A stretch of 64,000 bases of DNA, from assembly GCF_947492535.1 (NCBI RefSeq), contig NZ_CANLNH010000006.1:225636-289635 (forward strand). Direction: 5' to 3'. Under the pieces are notes generated by a model that saw only the letters and a list, made by a program, of their open reading frames with translations, had not been told where the DNA came from and made no database searches. The stretch's first letter is position 1. Every line of letters begins with the position of its first letter. Position numbers and translations under genes: made by a program. Below are positions 18,581 to 27,787 of the stretch, piece by piece. Source of the DNA: an uncultured Dokdonia sp. (lineage in GTDB: Bacteria > Bacteroidota > Bacteroidia > Flavobacteriales > Flavobacteriaceae).

Positions 18581-18609
18581 AGAGCAGTTCATTAGGTTAT
18601 AGAGCAGTT
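18581..18609. promoter_or_regulatory. Direct repeat pair, candidate LytTR operator
   Basis: AGAGCAGTT occurs twice (18581-18589 and 18601-18609) with starts 20 bp apart. Two 9-bp direct repeats about two helical turns apart is the usual LytTR site geometry. The pair lies between the divergent kinase operon and the PD40 gene, just upstream of weak minus-strand -7 boxes near 18552-18565. Confidence 0.5.
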
Positions 18610-18720
18610 GGCAAGATTTACATTGAATACGTGACAGAAAAATACATCTTTTGTAAGGTACAAAACATCAAAACAGATGCAATGAGTCTGTAAGTAACTT
18701 AACATCTAAAAAAGAACTCA

Positions 18721-19638
18721 ATGAAAACTACTCATTTGAAAGAAGTAAATATCGTATTTATTTTAATGTTCCTAATTAGTTTTATCTCTTTTTCTCAAGA
18801 AAGAGACACATCCAAAACATCATGTTGTACCATTGCCTATAATTCCAAAAAAACAGGAAATATAGAAATTTATTCCAGTGATAAAACTGGAACGTCAAGT
18901 ATCAAAAGTACACATGAAAAGGGTGGATATGCGGCTTGGTCACCTGATGGGGAACGCATTGCTTTCTATGCAAAATATGATGATAAAAAAACATGGTCTA
19001 TTCATACTATGAATAGCGATGGTACGAATAGGAAACGATTAACACATGCAAAAAACAAATGGGACAATGCACCTGATTGGTCTCCTGATGGAAAAAAGAT
19101 TGTGTTTGCTAGAGAATATAAAGATTCAGAGGGTGTTTGGCATCCAGAAATTTGGATCATGAATGCTGATGGAAGTAATCAGACTCAAATAAAATCTCTA
19201 AAAGGAAGTAACCCCTATTTTACTCCTGATGGGAAAAAAATTGTTTTTTCCTGGGAATTTGAAGATAAAAGTAGCGCAATAAGCATTGCAGATCTCGATG
19301 GAAGAAACATAGCTCGGTTAACACATAATAATGGTAAAGAATGGCACCCTGAAGTTTCTTCTGATGGAAAGAAAATTGCCTTTATGTCTGATAGAGGTGG
19401 GAATTTTGAAATTTATGTGATGGATATTGATGGAACCCATCAAAAACAATTAACCCATAGTGCTATTGATGATTGGTACCCTTCTTGGTCTCCAGATGGT
19501 ACTCAAATCATTTTTTCGAATGCCACTGGCAAGGATAAAAAAGATAGAACCATTTATGTCATGAATGCTGATGGTACTGGAATACGAAAACTTATAGATC
19601 ATGGTTCACAAGCAGAATGGTTAAAAACAACAAAATAG
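18721..19638 (+). CDS. Exported TolB/WD40-like (PD40) beta-propeller protein
   Basis: A 305-residue exported protein with signal peptide ending FISFSQ. It consists of about six PD40 repeats, seen as AAWSPDGERIAF, PDWSPDGKKIVF, PYFTPDGKKIVF, PEVSSDGKKIAF and PSWSPDGTQIIF, alternating with MNADGSN or MDIDGTH turns. These make a six-bladed TolB-like propeller that may bind a peptide or polymer; no enzymatic motif is seen. It starts a same-strand cluster with the next three genes and is divergent from the LytS/LytTR pair. Confidence 0.85.
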   Translation: MKTTHLKEVNIVFILMFLISFISFSQERDTSKTSCCTIAYNSKKTGNIEIYSSDKTGTSSIKSTHEKGGYAAWSPDGERIAFYAKYDDKKTWSIHTMNSDGTNRKRLTHAKNKWDNAPDWSPDGKKIVFAREYKDSEGVWHPEIWIMNADGSNQTQIKSLKGSNPYFTPDGKKIVFSWEFEDKSSAISIADLDGRNIARLTHNNGKEWHPEVSSDGKKIAFMSDRGGNFEIYVMDIDGTHQKQLTHSAIDDWYPSWSPDGTQIIFSNATGKDKKDRTIYVMNADGTGIRKLIDHGSQAEWLKTTK

Positions 19639-19645
19639 TAAAACG

Positions 19646-20893
19646 ATGAAAAATAAAATAGAGGTACTACTCGTAATTCTTCTCTTTCTTGCCTGTGAAA
19701 AAGAACAAAAAAAGAGTTCTGATATAATAAACGATACTGGTCCAAAATATGAAACGTATAATTATACTGGATTTACAAAAGAAGAGATGTATGCATACCA
19801 TAAACACATTTTCGAAGGAGGGAGTTGGGCCGAGTACGGTGATTTAGAACGGTATTTTTATCTAAACTTTTCCCAAATAAAGGAGCATTCGCGTATTAGG
19901 AGGTCAGGTACGCCAAAAATTCTTAAGGAAACGCCGAGAAATGATGTGAAAAATTTTATTACGTCAACAGATTTAAAAAAAGGGAGCGGACTGTCATTAA
20001 ATGACTATGTACAGCAAGTAGAAGTTAATGGTTTGATTATCATTCATAAAGGCAACATCGTTTTTGAAGGGTATCCAAGAATGTATCCAACCGATTTACA
20101 CGTTAATTTTTTAATAACTCAAGTCTATGTGAGTACTTCAATAGCCATTTTGGAGGATAGAGGTTTGATTGATACGAGCAAACCTATTGATTTCTATTTT
20201 GAGGAGCTTAAAGGATCAGGCTGGGAAGGTGTTCCCATAATTGATATTCTTTCCATGAGTTCTGGAATTGCCCATGTTCCATTAGAAACGTATGAAGTAA
20301 GTTTTGATCCTATTAAAGACTTAGCAACTGCAAAATCAAACAAGCCATCAGGAACGGAATATCAATTTTCTAATACCGATGCTATGGTATTAACACTACT
20401 CGTTGAAAAAATTAGCGGCCTTACTTTTAGCGATTTTGTGGAACAGGAAATATGGGAAAAGATAGGGGCAGAATATAGTGCCCTTATGGGAAGCAATACT
20501 AATGGAACATCTCTTTCTTATGTTGATGGTATGTCAACGACACTTCGAGATCTAGCTAGATTTGGTCTTGCATTTACACCTAGTGGCAGAAAAGATCCCA
20601 ATCCAATAATTTCTGATGCGCACTTATCTAAAATCCGAGATGTCAATAAAAACCTCAAAATTGAATCACGCTCTTTAGAAGAAACATTCTATAGTAATTA
20701 TCAATGGGGAGCGGTCTTTGAAGATGGCGATTTTTATAAAGGAGCACATGGAGGTCAAGGGCTTTATATTTCTCCTTCTAAAGATTTGGTCATTGCCTAT
20801 TTCGGAACCTCCAATACTAATCGTGAAAGAAATCAACTTAATCTGATTGCAAGACAGCTTTCTAAATCTGGACTGTTCGATCTTGAGGAATGA
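19646..20893 (+). CDS. Beta-lactamase-fold lipoprotein lacking the catalytic residues
   Basis: A 415-residue probable lipoprotein (lipobox LFLAC, Cys17) with a class C beta-lactamase/DD-peptidase fold. The region that should hold SxxK reads NF-L156-I-T-Q159-VYVSTS, so Ser is replaced by Leu and Lys by Gln; the YxN motif reads FSN; only the late HGG (AHGGQGLYISP) is kept. The surrounding sequence (AILEDRGLID, YQFSNTDAMVL) is otherwise well preserved and the frame is open, which points to a non-catalytic binding protein rather than a random decay product. It starts 7 bp after the PD40 gene and is co-transcribed with it. Confidence 0.8.
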   Translation: MKNKIEVLLVILLFLACEKEQKKSSDIINDTGPKYETYNYTGFTKEEMYAYHKHIFEGGSWAEYGDLERYFYLNFSQIKEHSRIRRSGTPKILKETPRNDVKNFITSTDLKKGSGLSLNDYVQQVEVNGLIIIHKGNIVFEGYPRMYPTDLHVNFLITQVYVSTSIAILEDRGLIDTSKPIDFYFEELKGSGWEGVPIIDILSMSSGIAHVPLETYEVSFDPIKDLATAKSNKPSGTEYQFSNTDAMVLTLLVEKISGLTFSDFVEQEIWEKIGAEYSALMGSNTNGTSLSYVDGMSTTLRDLARFGLAFTPSGRKDPNPIISDAHLSKIRDVNKNLKIESRSLEETFYSNYQWGAVFEDGDFYKGAHGGQGLYISPSKDLVIAYFGTSNTNRERNQLNLIARQLSKSGLFDLEE

Positions 20894-20954
20894 GATACAT
20901 AGAATATGATAAATAAAACATCTAAACCAAAGAATACATTATAAAATTTAAACA

Positions 20955-21806
20955 ATGAATAAAACATATTTCATTATAATACTTACATGGTCGCTGTTTT
21001 TAAATGCATGTACTACTAAAAAACAAAACTTAAATGAGAGTAGTTCATCAAGTAAAGAGAATCCTTATGTTGATCAAAATATACCCAATTTAACACCCAA
21101 AACTCTTGATCCTAGTTCTTTCTTTAAAAAAGGACAAGCGTTAGAAGGTGCATTCGTTCCTGGGATGAAAGAATTTTACTTTACGACTTCTAATGACTTT
21201 CCCTTTAGTCCTGCTGTTGTTGTTTTCCGTGAGGAAAATCGTGTCTGGAAGAAATATGATTTCTATGCTACAGGGAATGATACCATGTACTCAAAGAATA
21301 CCTATATAGAACGAACTGAAACTGGTTGGTCTGAGATCAAAAGTCTTGGTCCTGCGTTTGATTCTATTCCTATTATGAGACTTACGGCTTCCACTCATGG
21401 AACGTTGATTTTTGATGAAGGAAGGAGAGATGGGAATGGAATTCTTCGATATTCACGATTAGTCAATGGTAGGCGTGAAGCACCAAAACCTTTAAGTGAA
21501 GAAATAAACAAAGGGACATGGAAAGGGCATCCTTTTATTGCTCCAGATGAATCTTACATTATTTGGGATGGCGAGAGAGAAGGAGGCTATGGTGATAGTG
21601 ATATGTACATCAGTTTTAAACAGGCAGATGGATCATGGGGTGCTGCTATTAACTTTGGAGATACGATAAACACTGATGGTGAAGACGGTGGAGGATATGT
21701 AACGCCAGATGGGAAATATCTTTCTTATTGCCCTCGTTGTAAGCCTCCTTACGATAGAATGTGGGTGGATGCTCAGATTATAGAAGATCTCAGAGCTAAA
21801 CAATAA
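20955..21806 (+). CDS. PD40-type lipoprotein
   Basis: A 283-residue lipoprotein (lipobox SLFLNACTT) with a TolB-like PD40 propeller: HPFIAPDESYIIWDGEREGG and YVTPDGKYLSYC are clear blades. The body is closely related to the C-terminal half of the protein encoded at 21975 (shared YIERT, GWSE, KSLG, RYSRL, HPFIAPDESYIIWD). The two are therefore paralogous domains, one alone and one fused to an esterase. It lies 61 bp after the pseudo-beta-lactamase gene. Confidence 0.8.
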   Translation: MNKTYFIIILTWSLFLNACTTKKQNLNESSSSSKENPYVDQNIPNLTPKTLDPSSFFKKGQALEGAFVPGMKEFYFTTSNDFPFSPAVVVFREENRVWKKYDFYATGNDTMYSKNTYIERTETGWSEIKSLGPAFDSIPIMRLTASTHGTLIFDEGRRDGNGILRYSRLVNGRREAPKPLSEEINKGTWKGHPFIAPDESYIIWDGEREGGYGDSDMYISFKQADGSWGAAINFGDTINTDGEDGGGYVTPDGKYLSYCPRCKPPYDRMWVDAQIIEDLRAKQ

Positions 21807-21901
21807 ACCTTAAGACATGGGTAACGTCTGTATAGCATTACTGAATAATAGACAACTACATATGCTTTATATAATTAATCTACGCATAAAGATGTTTTAT
21901 A

Positions 21902-21917
21902 CGCTTTCGCGAAAGCG
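21902..21917. repeat. 16-bp palindrome CGCTTTCGCGAAAGCG
   Basis: Perfect copy within TATACGCTTTCGCGAAAGCG, 58 bp upstream of the esterase-PD40 gene. Confidence 0.9.
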
Positions 21918-21974
21918 TAATTAGAAACCATTACAACAAGGCATTTTTTATCATAGATAGCAAAAAAAGAAAAT

Positions 21975-23627
21975 ATGAAAACAATAAAATTAGTAGTATT
22001 AATATGTACGATATCATGTAACACTGTTTTTGCGCAAGAAAACAGTAAAAACAATGATGCTCATACAGTCAAAAAATCTTATTTGAAATTACCTAAAACG
22101 GAAGTCATTCCGATAAAGGAAACGAAAACTAATAAACAATATGAACTCTATGTAGAACTCCCTGAAGAATATTCAGAGAATGATAGTATCCAATACCCAG
22201 TGATTTATTACACAGATGCCATGTGGCATGTTGAGATATTGTCAGGAGCTGCCGAATACATTATGGAAGAAGCCATTTTGGTAGGGATTTCTTGGCAAAA
22301 AGATATTCATGAAGAATTTAAGAAAGCGGGGAGATTTCATGTGAGTAGATTTCGAGATTACTCAATTAGTAAGTCTAGTAATGCTGAGCATCAAGCTAAA
22401 TATCAATTTGGGCAGGCCAGTAATCATCTAGATTTCATTCGCAACGATGTGATGAAATATGTAGAAGCTAATTATCGAACTGATCCAAGTAATCGTACGT
22501 ATTTCGGGTATTCACTTGGAGGTGTGTTTGGTGCATACACATTACTAACACAACCAGATACCTTTAAAAATTATATCCTTGGTAGTCCTGCGCTTGATGG
22601 TGATATTCCTATCCTCTCAGGACTTACGTCTCATCAAAATATAAACGCTAATGTTTTTATTTCCTATGGTGCATTGGAGAAAGAAGCGAGTACTTATATT
22701 GAAGAGTTTATCACTTTACTAAAAAACAAGAACGACAAGAGTTTAGTGTTAGAAACTATAGTGATCGAAGGAAATCATCAAACAGCATTTCCCATGACTG
22801 GCGTACGTAGTATGCAGTGGTTGTCACAAGTGAGCAATTCTTATTTTGGACAAAAACCACCGGGAATTATTGCTGAAATTTTTGCGCCAGGTATCGTAAA
22901 TACAGTAGAAAATCGCGAAGTTGAAGGTATGTTTTCTCCAGATATGAAAGCTTTTTATTTCGTTAAGAGACCACTAGGTACTGAATCTACATTTAATGTA
23001 TTAACTGCTGTTGAATATAAAAATAATACATGGGAAGAATCTATTATAAAAAAGGGAGTGAGTGAACCATCTATCGCTCCTGATGGGAAAACCATCTATT
23101 TTGCTAATGAATACATAGAACGTACTGATTCGGGTTGGTCAGAAGTAAAAAGTCTTGGCGCTCCTTTTAAAGATCTTGAGATTATGCGACTTTCTGCCGC
23201 ATCCAATGGTACGTATTACTTTGATACCTTCACTCCAAAATTAGACACTCCACTGCGCTATTCACGTCTGATAGATGGTACTTATGAAAAGCCAAAGATA
23301 TTAGGTCCACAGTTTGCTGTTGGGACGTATAATGCACACCCTTTTATTGCCCCTGATGAATCCTATATTATTTGGGATAGTAGGAGAGAAGGTGGGTATG
23401 GATCTTCTGACCTGTATATTAGTTTCCGAGAAAATGATGGTTCTTGGGGATCTGCTATCAATATGGGAGATACAATAAACACAAGTGATGCTGAGAATTA
23501 CCCAAGTGTATCACCCGATGGAAAATACCTCTTCTTTGATAGACGTCAAAAATCTGGAAACAATAATCCTCCCGTAGACATCTACTGGGTATCTATGGAC
23601 GTTATTAAGACGCTTAAATCTGAGTAA
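21975..23627 (+). CDS. Exported esterase fused to a PD40 propeller
   Basis: A 550-residue exported protein with a signal peptide ending VFAQ. Residues about 40-290 form an alpha/beta hydrolase of the esterase D/IroE (siderophore esterase-like) type, with the nucleophile elbow GYSLGG, the ELYVELPEEYSENDSIQYPV opening and a late His in EGNHQTAFP. Residues about 300-550 form a TolB-like PD40 propeller nearly parallel in sequence to the lipoprotein encoded just upstream. The fusion suggests hydrolysis of a substrate presented by the propeller; the substrate is unknown. Confidence 0.85.
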   Translation: MKTIKLVVLICTISCNTVFAQENSKNNDAHTVKKSYLKLPKTEVIPIKETKTNKQYELYVELPEEYSENDSIQYPVIYYTDAMWHVEILSGAAEYIMEEAILVGISWQKDIHEEFKKAGRFHVSRFRDYSISKSSNAEHQAKYQFGQASNHLDFIRNDVMKYVEANYRTDPSNRTYFGYSLGGVFGAYTLLTQPDTFKNYILGSPALDGDIPILSGLTSHQNINANVFISYGALEKEASTYIEEFITLLKNKNDKSLVLETIVIEGNHQTAFPMTGVRSMQWLSQVSNSYFGQKPPGIIAEIFAPGIVNTVENREVEGMFSPDMKAFYFVKRPLGTESTFNVLTAVEYKNNTWEESIIKKGVSEPSIAPDGKTIYFANEYIERTDSGWSEVKSLGAPFKDLEIMRLSAASNGTYYFDTFTPKLDTPLRYSRLIDGTYEKPKILGPQFAVGTYNAHPFIAPDESYIIWDSRREGGYGSSDLYISFRENDGSWGSAINMGDTINTSDAENYPSVSPDGKYLFFDRRQKSGNNNPPVDIYWVSMDVIKTLKSE

Positions 23628-23667
23628 TGGACAAATAATTAATCACTAAGATAAAAGTTGTTTTATA

Positions 23668-23735
23668 CGCTTTCGCGAAAGCGTACTTGTGAGATTCACT
23701 ACCATAAGAAGAGCGAAGTGATAAAGAAGTATTAT
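23668..23735. repeat. Composite intergenic repeat with perfect 16-bp palindrome
   Basis: Perfect palindrome at 23668-23683 followed by ACTTGTGAGATT and AGAGCGAAGTGATAAAG. The same three blocks in the same order and similar spacing are at 54358-54407, so the unit is about 70 bp long. Confidence 0.75.
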
Positions 23736-23883
23736 ATACACTTTAAGAATTATTAAAATTATCTACAAAGTACCAAATTCATGAAAATTGATATTCTTTC
23801 AGTAAGTACTTATCGGTAATTACGCTATTACCTAAATGCACATGCTACTTTTAGTACTTATTAATCGTATTAAATATAATATT

Positions 23884-24084
23884 ATGAAATCAAATCTTTT
23901 AAAATTGAAGAAGTACCAAATCAACAATGCAAGTTTATTAAAAAGTGTAGGAGGAGCACGTACTGAATATCAAAATTGCATTATTAGAGCTATCATGGCT
24001 GATCCAGATTATGATGAAAATCAAAATGAATGGCAAGACATTTGTTCTGATATGTATGGAAGTCCAACACTTGGTGGAGAATAA
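23884..24084 (+). CDS. Double-glycine leader peptide (putative RiPP/bacteriocin-like precursor)
   Basis: A 66-residue peptide from ATG 23884; an earlier in-frame ATG (23836) would add 16 hydrophobic residues that do not fit. The N-terminal 24 residues, lysine- and leucine-rich and ending LLKSVGG, resemble Bacteroidota double-glycine leaders; the likely mature part is about 42 residues, acidic, with two Cys 21 residues apart. No peptidase-containing transporter, cyclase or other maturation gene is in the window, so export would need genes elsewhere. A strong terminator follows, supporting a short monocistronic message. Confidence 0.65.
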   Translation: MKSNLLKLKKYQINNASLLKSVGGARTEYQNCIIRAIMADPDYDENQNEWQDICSDMYGSPTLGGE

Positions 24085-24095
24085 TTAAGTCACAC

Positions 24096-24134
24096 AATCA
24101 TGGGTTTTTATGTAAAGCCCATGATTTTTTCTTT
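24096..24134 (+). terminator. Terminator of the leader-peptide gene
   Basis: Stem AATCATGGGTTT / AAAGCCCATGATT with a G-T pair, a short loop and a T-run. A small GC-rich inverted repeat, CCTCGGGGCAAGCCTCGG (24187-24204), lies beyond it. Confidence 0.85.
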
Positions 24135-24234
24135 TAACAAAAAAATAGACCTAAGTATTTGTTTTTAGATAACTTTAAGTAAACTACCTCGGGGCAAGCC
24201 TCGGAGTATTAAACCCTTCGGCGGTACCAATAAA

Positions 24235-25125
24235 TTATACCTCTAAAAAATCTTCCTCAAAACTTGAGATAAAATCGTGTATGTACTTTTTATTTCGATG
24301 CTCCTTTTTTACAATTAAGTAATGAGTTCTCTTTATTCCATTCTTACTTACACGTTTAAACATCAACTCATTTGATAATTTAAAAGGAGTTAACTGCCAT
24401 TTTGGAGCACACATAACGCCCATATTTGCTTCAACCATCGATAAGGTAATTTCGGTAAACGGAATAGCAGAAATCTTTTTAGGATTGATTTTATGTGCTT
24501 TTAAGAAATGTTCATATATAAACACCCCATCTAAAGGAAAAGAGTTTATCAACACATGCAAATCTGAGAAATGGCTTGCTTCTAAATAGTCGAAATGACT
24601 GAATTGATTTTCTTTATGGATTACGGCAAAAATCTCATCTTCAAATACTTTGATACTTTCCAATTCTTCAGAAGCTGGTTTAGTTGTCACGATAGCAATA
24701 TCAATGTCATTTGACAATACTTGTGATATTGTTTGATGTGTTGCTCCAAGCGTAACATCTATCTCAATTTCTGGATATAGTATTCCCATTTTTTGAATAA
24801 AAGATGGAATGGAATGAAAAAACGATTGACATTCGGCACTCAATTTGATCGTCCCTTTTGAGCCTTCTTTTATATGGTTTATGGTATTAAAACTTTCATC
24901 GATAGAACTAAATAGTTTATTGGCCAATGTATATAGCTCTGTTCCCTCTTCTGTGAGTTCCCATTTATTTCTACTTCTATGGAAGACTTTAAAGCCTAAT
25001 CGCTCTTCTAGATCTCTCAATTGATGACTTAAAGCAGACTGAGTTAAGAACAAGCGCTCAGTAGCATTTGCAAGGCTACCTTCTTCTGCTATCGTTTTTA
25101 TTAATCTAAAGTACTTCAGTTCCAT
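24235..25125 (-). CDS. LysR-family transcription regulator
   Basis: A 296-residue LysR-type regulator. The N-terminal winged HTH is clear (YFRLIKTIAEEGSLANATER, LFLTQSALSHQLRDLEERLG). The effector domain from about residue 90 includes IKLSAECQSFFHSIPSF, close to MetR-like members. It is divergent from the aspartate racemase-like gene with 174 bp between, the usual LysR arrangement, so control of that gene is likely. Confidence 0.9.
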   Translation of the reverse strand: MELKYFRLIKTIAEEGSLANATERLFLTQSALSHQLRDLEERLGFKVFHRSRNKWELTEEGTELYTLANKLFSSIDESFNTINHIKEGSKGTIKLSAECQSFFHSIPSFIQKMGILYPEIEIDVTLGATHQTISQVLSNDIDIAIVTTKPASEELESIKVFEDEIFAVIHKENQFSHFDYLEASHFSDLHVLINSFPLDGVFIYEHFLKAHKINPKKISAIPFTEITLSMVEANMGVMCAPKWQLTPFKLSNELMFKRVSKNGIKRTHYLIVKKEHRNKKYIHDFISSFEEDFLEV

Positions 25126-25299
25126 AGCTACAAAGATATAGTAGTTATCTATACCTTGTCGTTGAAATTATTTCAGTGATCATTTTATTTATCTCAATTT
25201 CAAAACTATGCAGGATTTATTATTCATGATAGTTTTGTAAAAACAAAAAATGAACACCAATAAAATGGTATTGAATCTATATCTGAAAATAATAACAGT

Positions 25300-26001
25300 A
25301 TGAAAACAATTGGGTTAATAGGAGGGATGAGTTGGGAATCATCAAAACTGTATTACGAGTTTTTAAATACCAAAGCAAAAGACATCTTAGGAGGTTCACA
25401 TTCTGCAAAATGTATTATGGTTTCAGTCGATTTTGCAGATATAGAATGATTGACTTTTAAAGGAGATTGGGAGGCAATAGGAGCACTTATGAAACAAGCA
25501 GCTCAACAGTTAGAAAAGGCGGGAGCAGATATAATTTTACTATGTACAAACACTATACACTTGGTAAGCCATTATATCTCTGAGAGTGTAAGCATACCTT
25601 TTCTGCATATTGCAACAACCACGGGAGAATCTATCAAAAAAGCAGGTTTAAAAAAAATAGCCTTGTTAGGTACAAAATTTACCATGGAAAAAGATTTTTA
25701 CAGTAACACATTGATAAATGATTTTGGTCTCGACATTTTGATTCCTGAAACAAATGCTAGGCAAGTTGTTCATGACATTATATATAACGAATTGGTTAAA
25801 GGGCAATTTACAACTACTTCAAAACAGAAAATTATTGAGGTTATTGAGCAACTACAAAATCAAGGAGCAGAGGGCGTTATTCTTGGTTGTACAGAATTAC
25901 CTATCCTAATCTCAGAATCAGATATAACTATTCCAATATTTGATACAGGTAAAATCCATGCCTATAAAGCGATAGCGTGGAGTATTACAGCGTCCAACTG
26001 A
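25300..26001 (+). pseudogene. Aspartate/glutamate racemase family gene interrupted by in-frame TGA
   Basis: The reading frame from ATG 25300 gives the full N-terminus of a cofactor-independent amino acid racemase (IGLIGGMSWESSKLYYEFLN... VSVDFADIE) and then meets TGA at 25447-25449. The same frame continues (LTFKGDWEAIGALMKQAAQQ) to the natural end, about 233 codons in all. Both catalytic Cys regions are intact, LLCTNTIH and LGCTELP. The stop falls at a variable surface position, one base from CGA, AGA or GGA, so a recent nonsense mutation or a sequencing error is likely. Restart at TTG 25450 would lose the first strands of the fold. Divergent from a LysR gene. Confidence 0.8.
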
Positions 26002-26048
26002 AAACATGGCAGAGAATGCTATCAATATGAATCTTTAATTAAAAAATT

Positions 26049-26903
26049 ATGAAAACAAATAAGCGTTTATTTACAGTTAGCGTATTCTTTTTACTCGTTA
26101 CATCTATTACTTTTTCGCAAAACAAAACATTAAATGATCATGTGCTTTTTTACAGTTCTTTTGACGGAAAACTAATTGCAGATGTATCGGTTGGGGATGC
26201 AAAACTGTATACGGCAGAAAACTATAAAAAATTAACTACGGAAAAACCTGGCTTGCACAATCCAGATGTCGTTTTAGCAAAAGGAAAAGGTCTTAGTGGA
26301 GATGCACTACACTTTAAAAAGGCAAATACCGCTGCTATTTATTATAAAGCTTATAAAAATGTAGGGTATAGTCCTACATCATGGAGTGGTACCATTTCTT
26401 TTTGGCTCCAATTAGACCCTAATAAAGACCTAGCTCCAGGCTATTGTGATCCCATATGTATTACAGATGTTAGATACAATGATGCAGCACTATGGGTAGA
26501 TTTTACAGATCATGATCCAAGAAAATTTAGACTAGGGGCTATGGGAGATCTAAACATTTGGAATCCTGAAAATAAAAATGATGAAAACTTATGGATAAAG
26601 CGAACCGTTACGGTAAATAAACCACCATTTCAACAAGGACAATGGACACATGTTGCCATTACTTTTTCTAACGTAAATTCATCACAACCGATATTCAAGT
26701 TATACTTAAATGGCACATTTCAAGGTATCATAAAAGATATAAATGATCCTTTCACATGGGAAGAAGAAAATGGAAAAATCATGCTAGGACTAGGCTATAT
26801 TGGCCTAATGGATGAGCTTACTGTTTTTGATAAATCGCTAGATGTTAAAGAAGTGAAAACTATTTTCGAACTAAAAAACGGTATCAAAACCTTACTTAAT
26901 TGA
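26049..26903 (+). CDS. Secreted LamG-like (concanavalin A-fold) protein
   Basis: A 284-residue exported protein with signal peptide ending ITFSQ. The rest is one jelly-roll LamG-like domain: VLFYSSFDG at the start, WSGTISFWLQLDP in the middle, QWTHVAITFSNVN and LYLNGTFQG near the end, closing with GLMDELTVFDKSL. Such domains bind carbohydrate or other ligands; no catalytic motif is evident. It follows the broken racemase gene by 47 bp. Confidence 0.8.
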   Translation: MKTNKRLFTVSVFFLLVTSITFSQNKTLNDHVLFYSSFDGKLIADVSVGDAKLYTAENYKKLTTEKPGLHNPDVVLAKGKGLSGDALHFKKANTAAIYYKAYKNVGYSPTSWSGTISFWLQLDPNKDLAPGYCDPICITDVRYNDAALWVDFTDHDPRKFRLGAMGDLNIWNPENKNDENLWIKRTVTVNKPPFQQGQWTHVAITFSNVNSSQPIFKLYLNGTFQGIIKDINDPFTWEEENGKIMLGLGYIGLMDELTVFDKSLDVKEVKTIFELKNGIKTLLN

Positions 26904-26990
26904 TCATCACGTAAAAAGAAAACCTAATAACGTATAAGATCTTATTTGTATATAAACATAGCCAACCTATTATTAAAAGTGTATTGTATA

Positions 26991-27006
26991 CGCTTTCGCG
27001 AAAGCG
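26991..27006. repeat. 16-bp palindrome CGCTTTCGCGAAAGCG
   Basis: Perfect copy in TATACGCTTTCGCGAAAGCG between the convergent LamG-like and unknown exported protein genes. Confidence 0.9.
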
Positions 27007-27094
27007 TACTAAGATATAAACCCTTTATACATATGAGTTCAATATCAAAAACACTCTTTAAAATTTAAAATATTGAAATAGTATCGAGTAGATA

Positions 27095-27787
27095 TTATCT
27101 AGTAATAAAATTCAATACTTTAATGAGGTCATCTTCCTTCTTTAAAGAGAGTTTACTTTTTTCAATATATTCAGTAATAGAATTTTGACTCATCTTATCT
27201 GATTGAAAAGATTTAGAAAATGCTTTTTTTGATAGTTTAATATTCGTTAATTCACCATCGTTATAGACAAAGTATTTTGCTTTTTTAATGTATTTATTGG
27301 AGCTTCTAGCATGCATAGGGTTTACGGACGCTTCTGAATAGAGTACATTGTAATGTTTATATACTGAAAACCCTTTTCTGAAAATTTGTTCGAAAATCTT
27401 TAACTCCCCATCTATTTCCATGATTCGAAAAGATTTTTTATTAACGACTATTTTCATCAAGTTTTTACTATCGAAAGTATACACAGAGTTTTCGTCATAA
27501 AGCGCATCAAGTGTATTGTTATAAAGATTTATATTGATGTTTTTTATTTTAAAACTCCCATTCTCTTTAGTATAAATGACTCCTTCGGTATCCCAATTTT
27601 CAAAGTAGTATGCAGAACCGTCTGTCCTAAAATTAGGATTCACAAAACCTAGCCCTAAATCAAAAGAATTATGGGTTCCAAATCCTTGGCGTATATTATT
27701 TCTTGGGTTTTTATCGGTAGTGGTTTCCTGTGCAAAAGATGGTAAAATGCACAGTAGGCAAAGAACTAAAGTAACGGCTTTTTTCAT
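27095..27787 (-). CDS. Exported protein of unknown function
   Basis: A 230-residue protein with a clear signal peptide (MKKAVTLVLCLLCILPSFAQ). The mature part is rich in Asn, Lys and aromatic residues, mostly beta up to about residue 150 (FKIKNININLYNNTLDALYD) and helical at the end. I do not recognise a family. It stands alone, convergent with the LamG gene and divergent from the DoxX-like gene; 271 bp upstream hold no recognised element. Confidence 0.65.
   Translation of the reverse strand: MKKAVTLVLCLLCILPSFAQETTTDKNPRNNIRQGFGTHNSFDLGLGFVNPNFRTDGSAYYFENWDTEGVIYTKENGSFKIKNININLYNNTLDALYDENSVYTFDSKNLMKIVVNKKSFRIMEIDGELKIFEQIFRKGFSVYKHYNVLYSEASVNPMHARSSNKYIKKAKYFVYNDGELTNIKLSKKAFSKSFQSDKMSQNSITEYIEKSKLSLKKEDDLIKVLNFITR

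Noticed and set aside
25447..25449. In-frame TGA as selenocysteine codon
   Set aside because: The position is a variable surface site in racemases and both catalytic Cys are encoded normally elsewhere; no selenocysteine insertion hairpin was evident after it.
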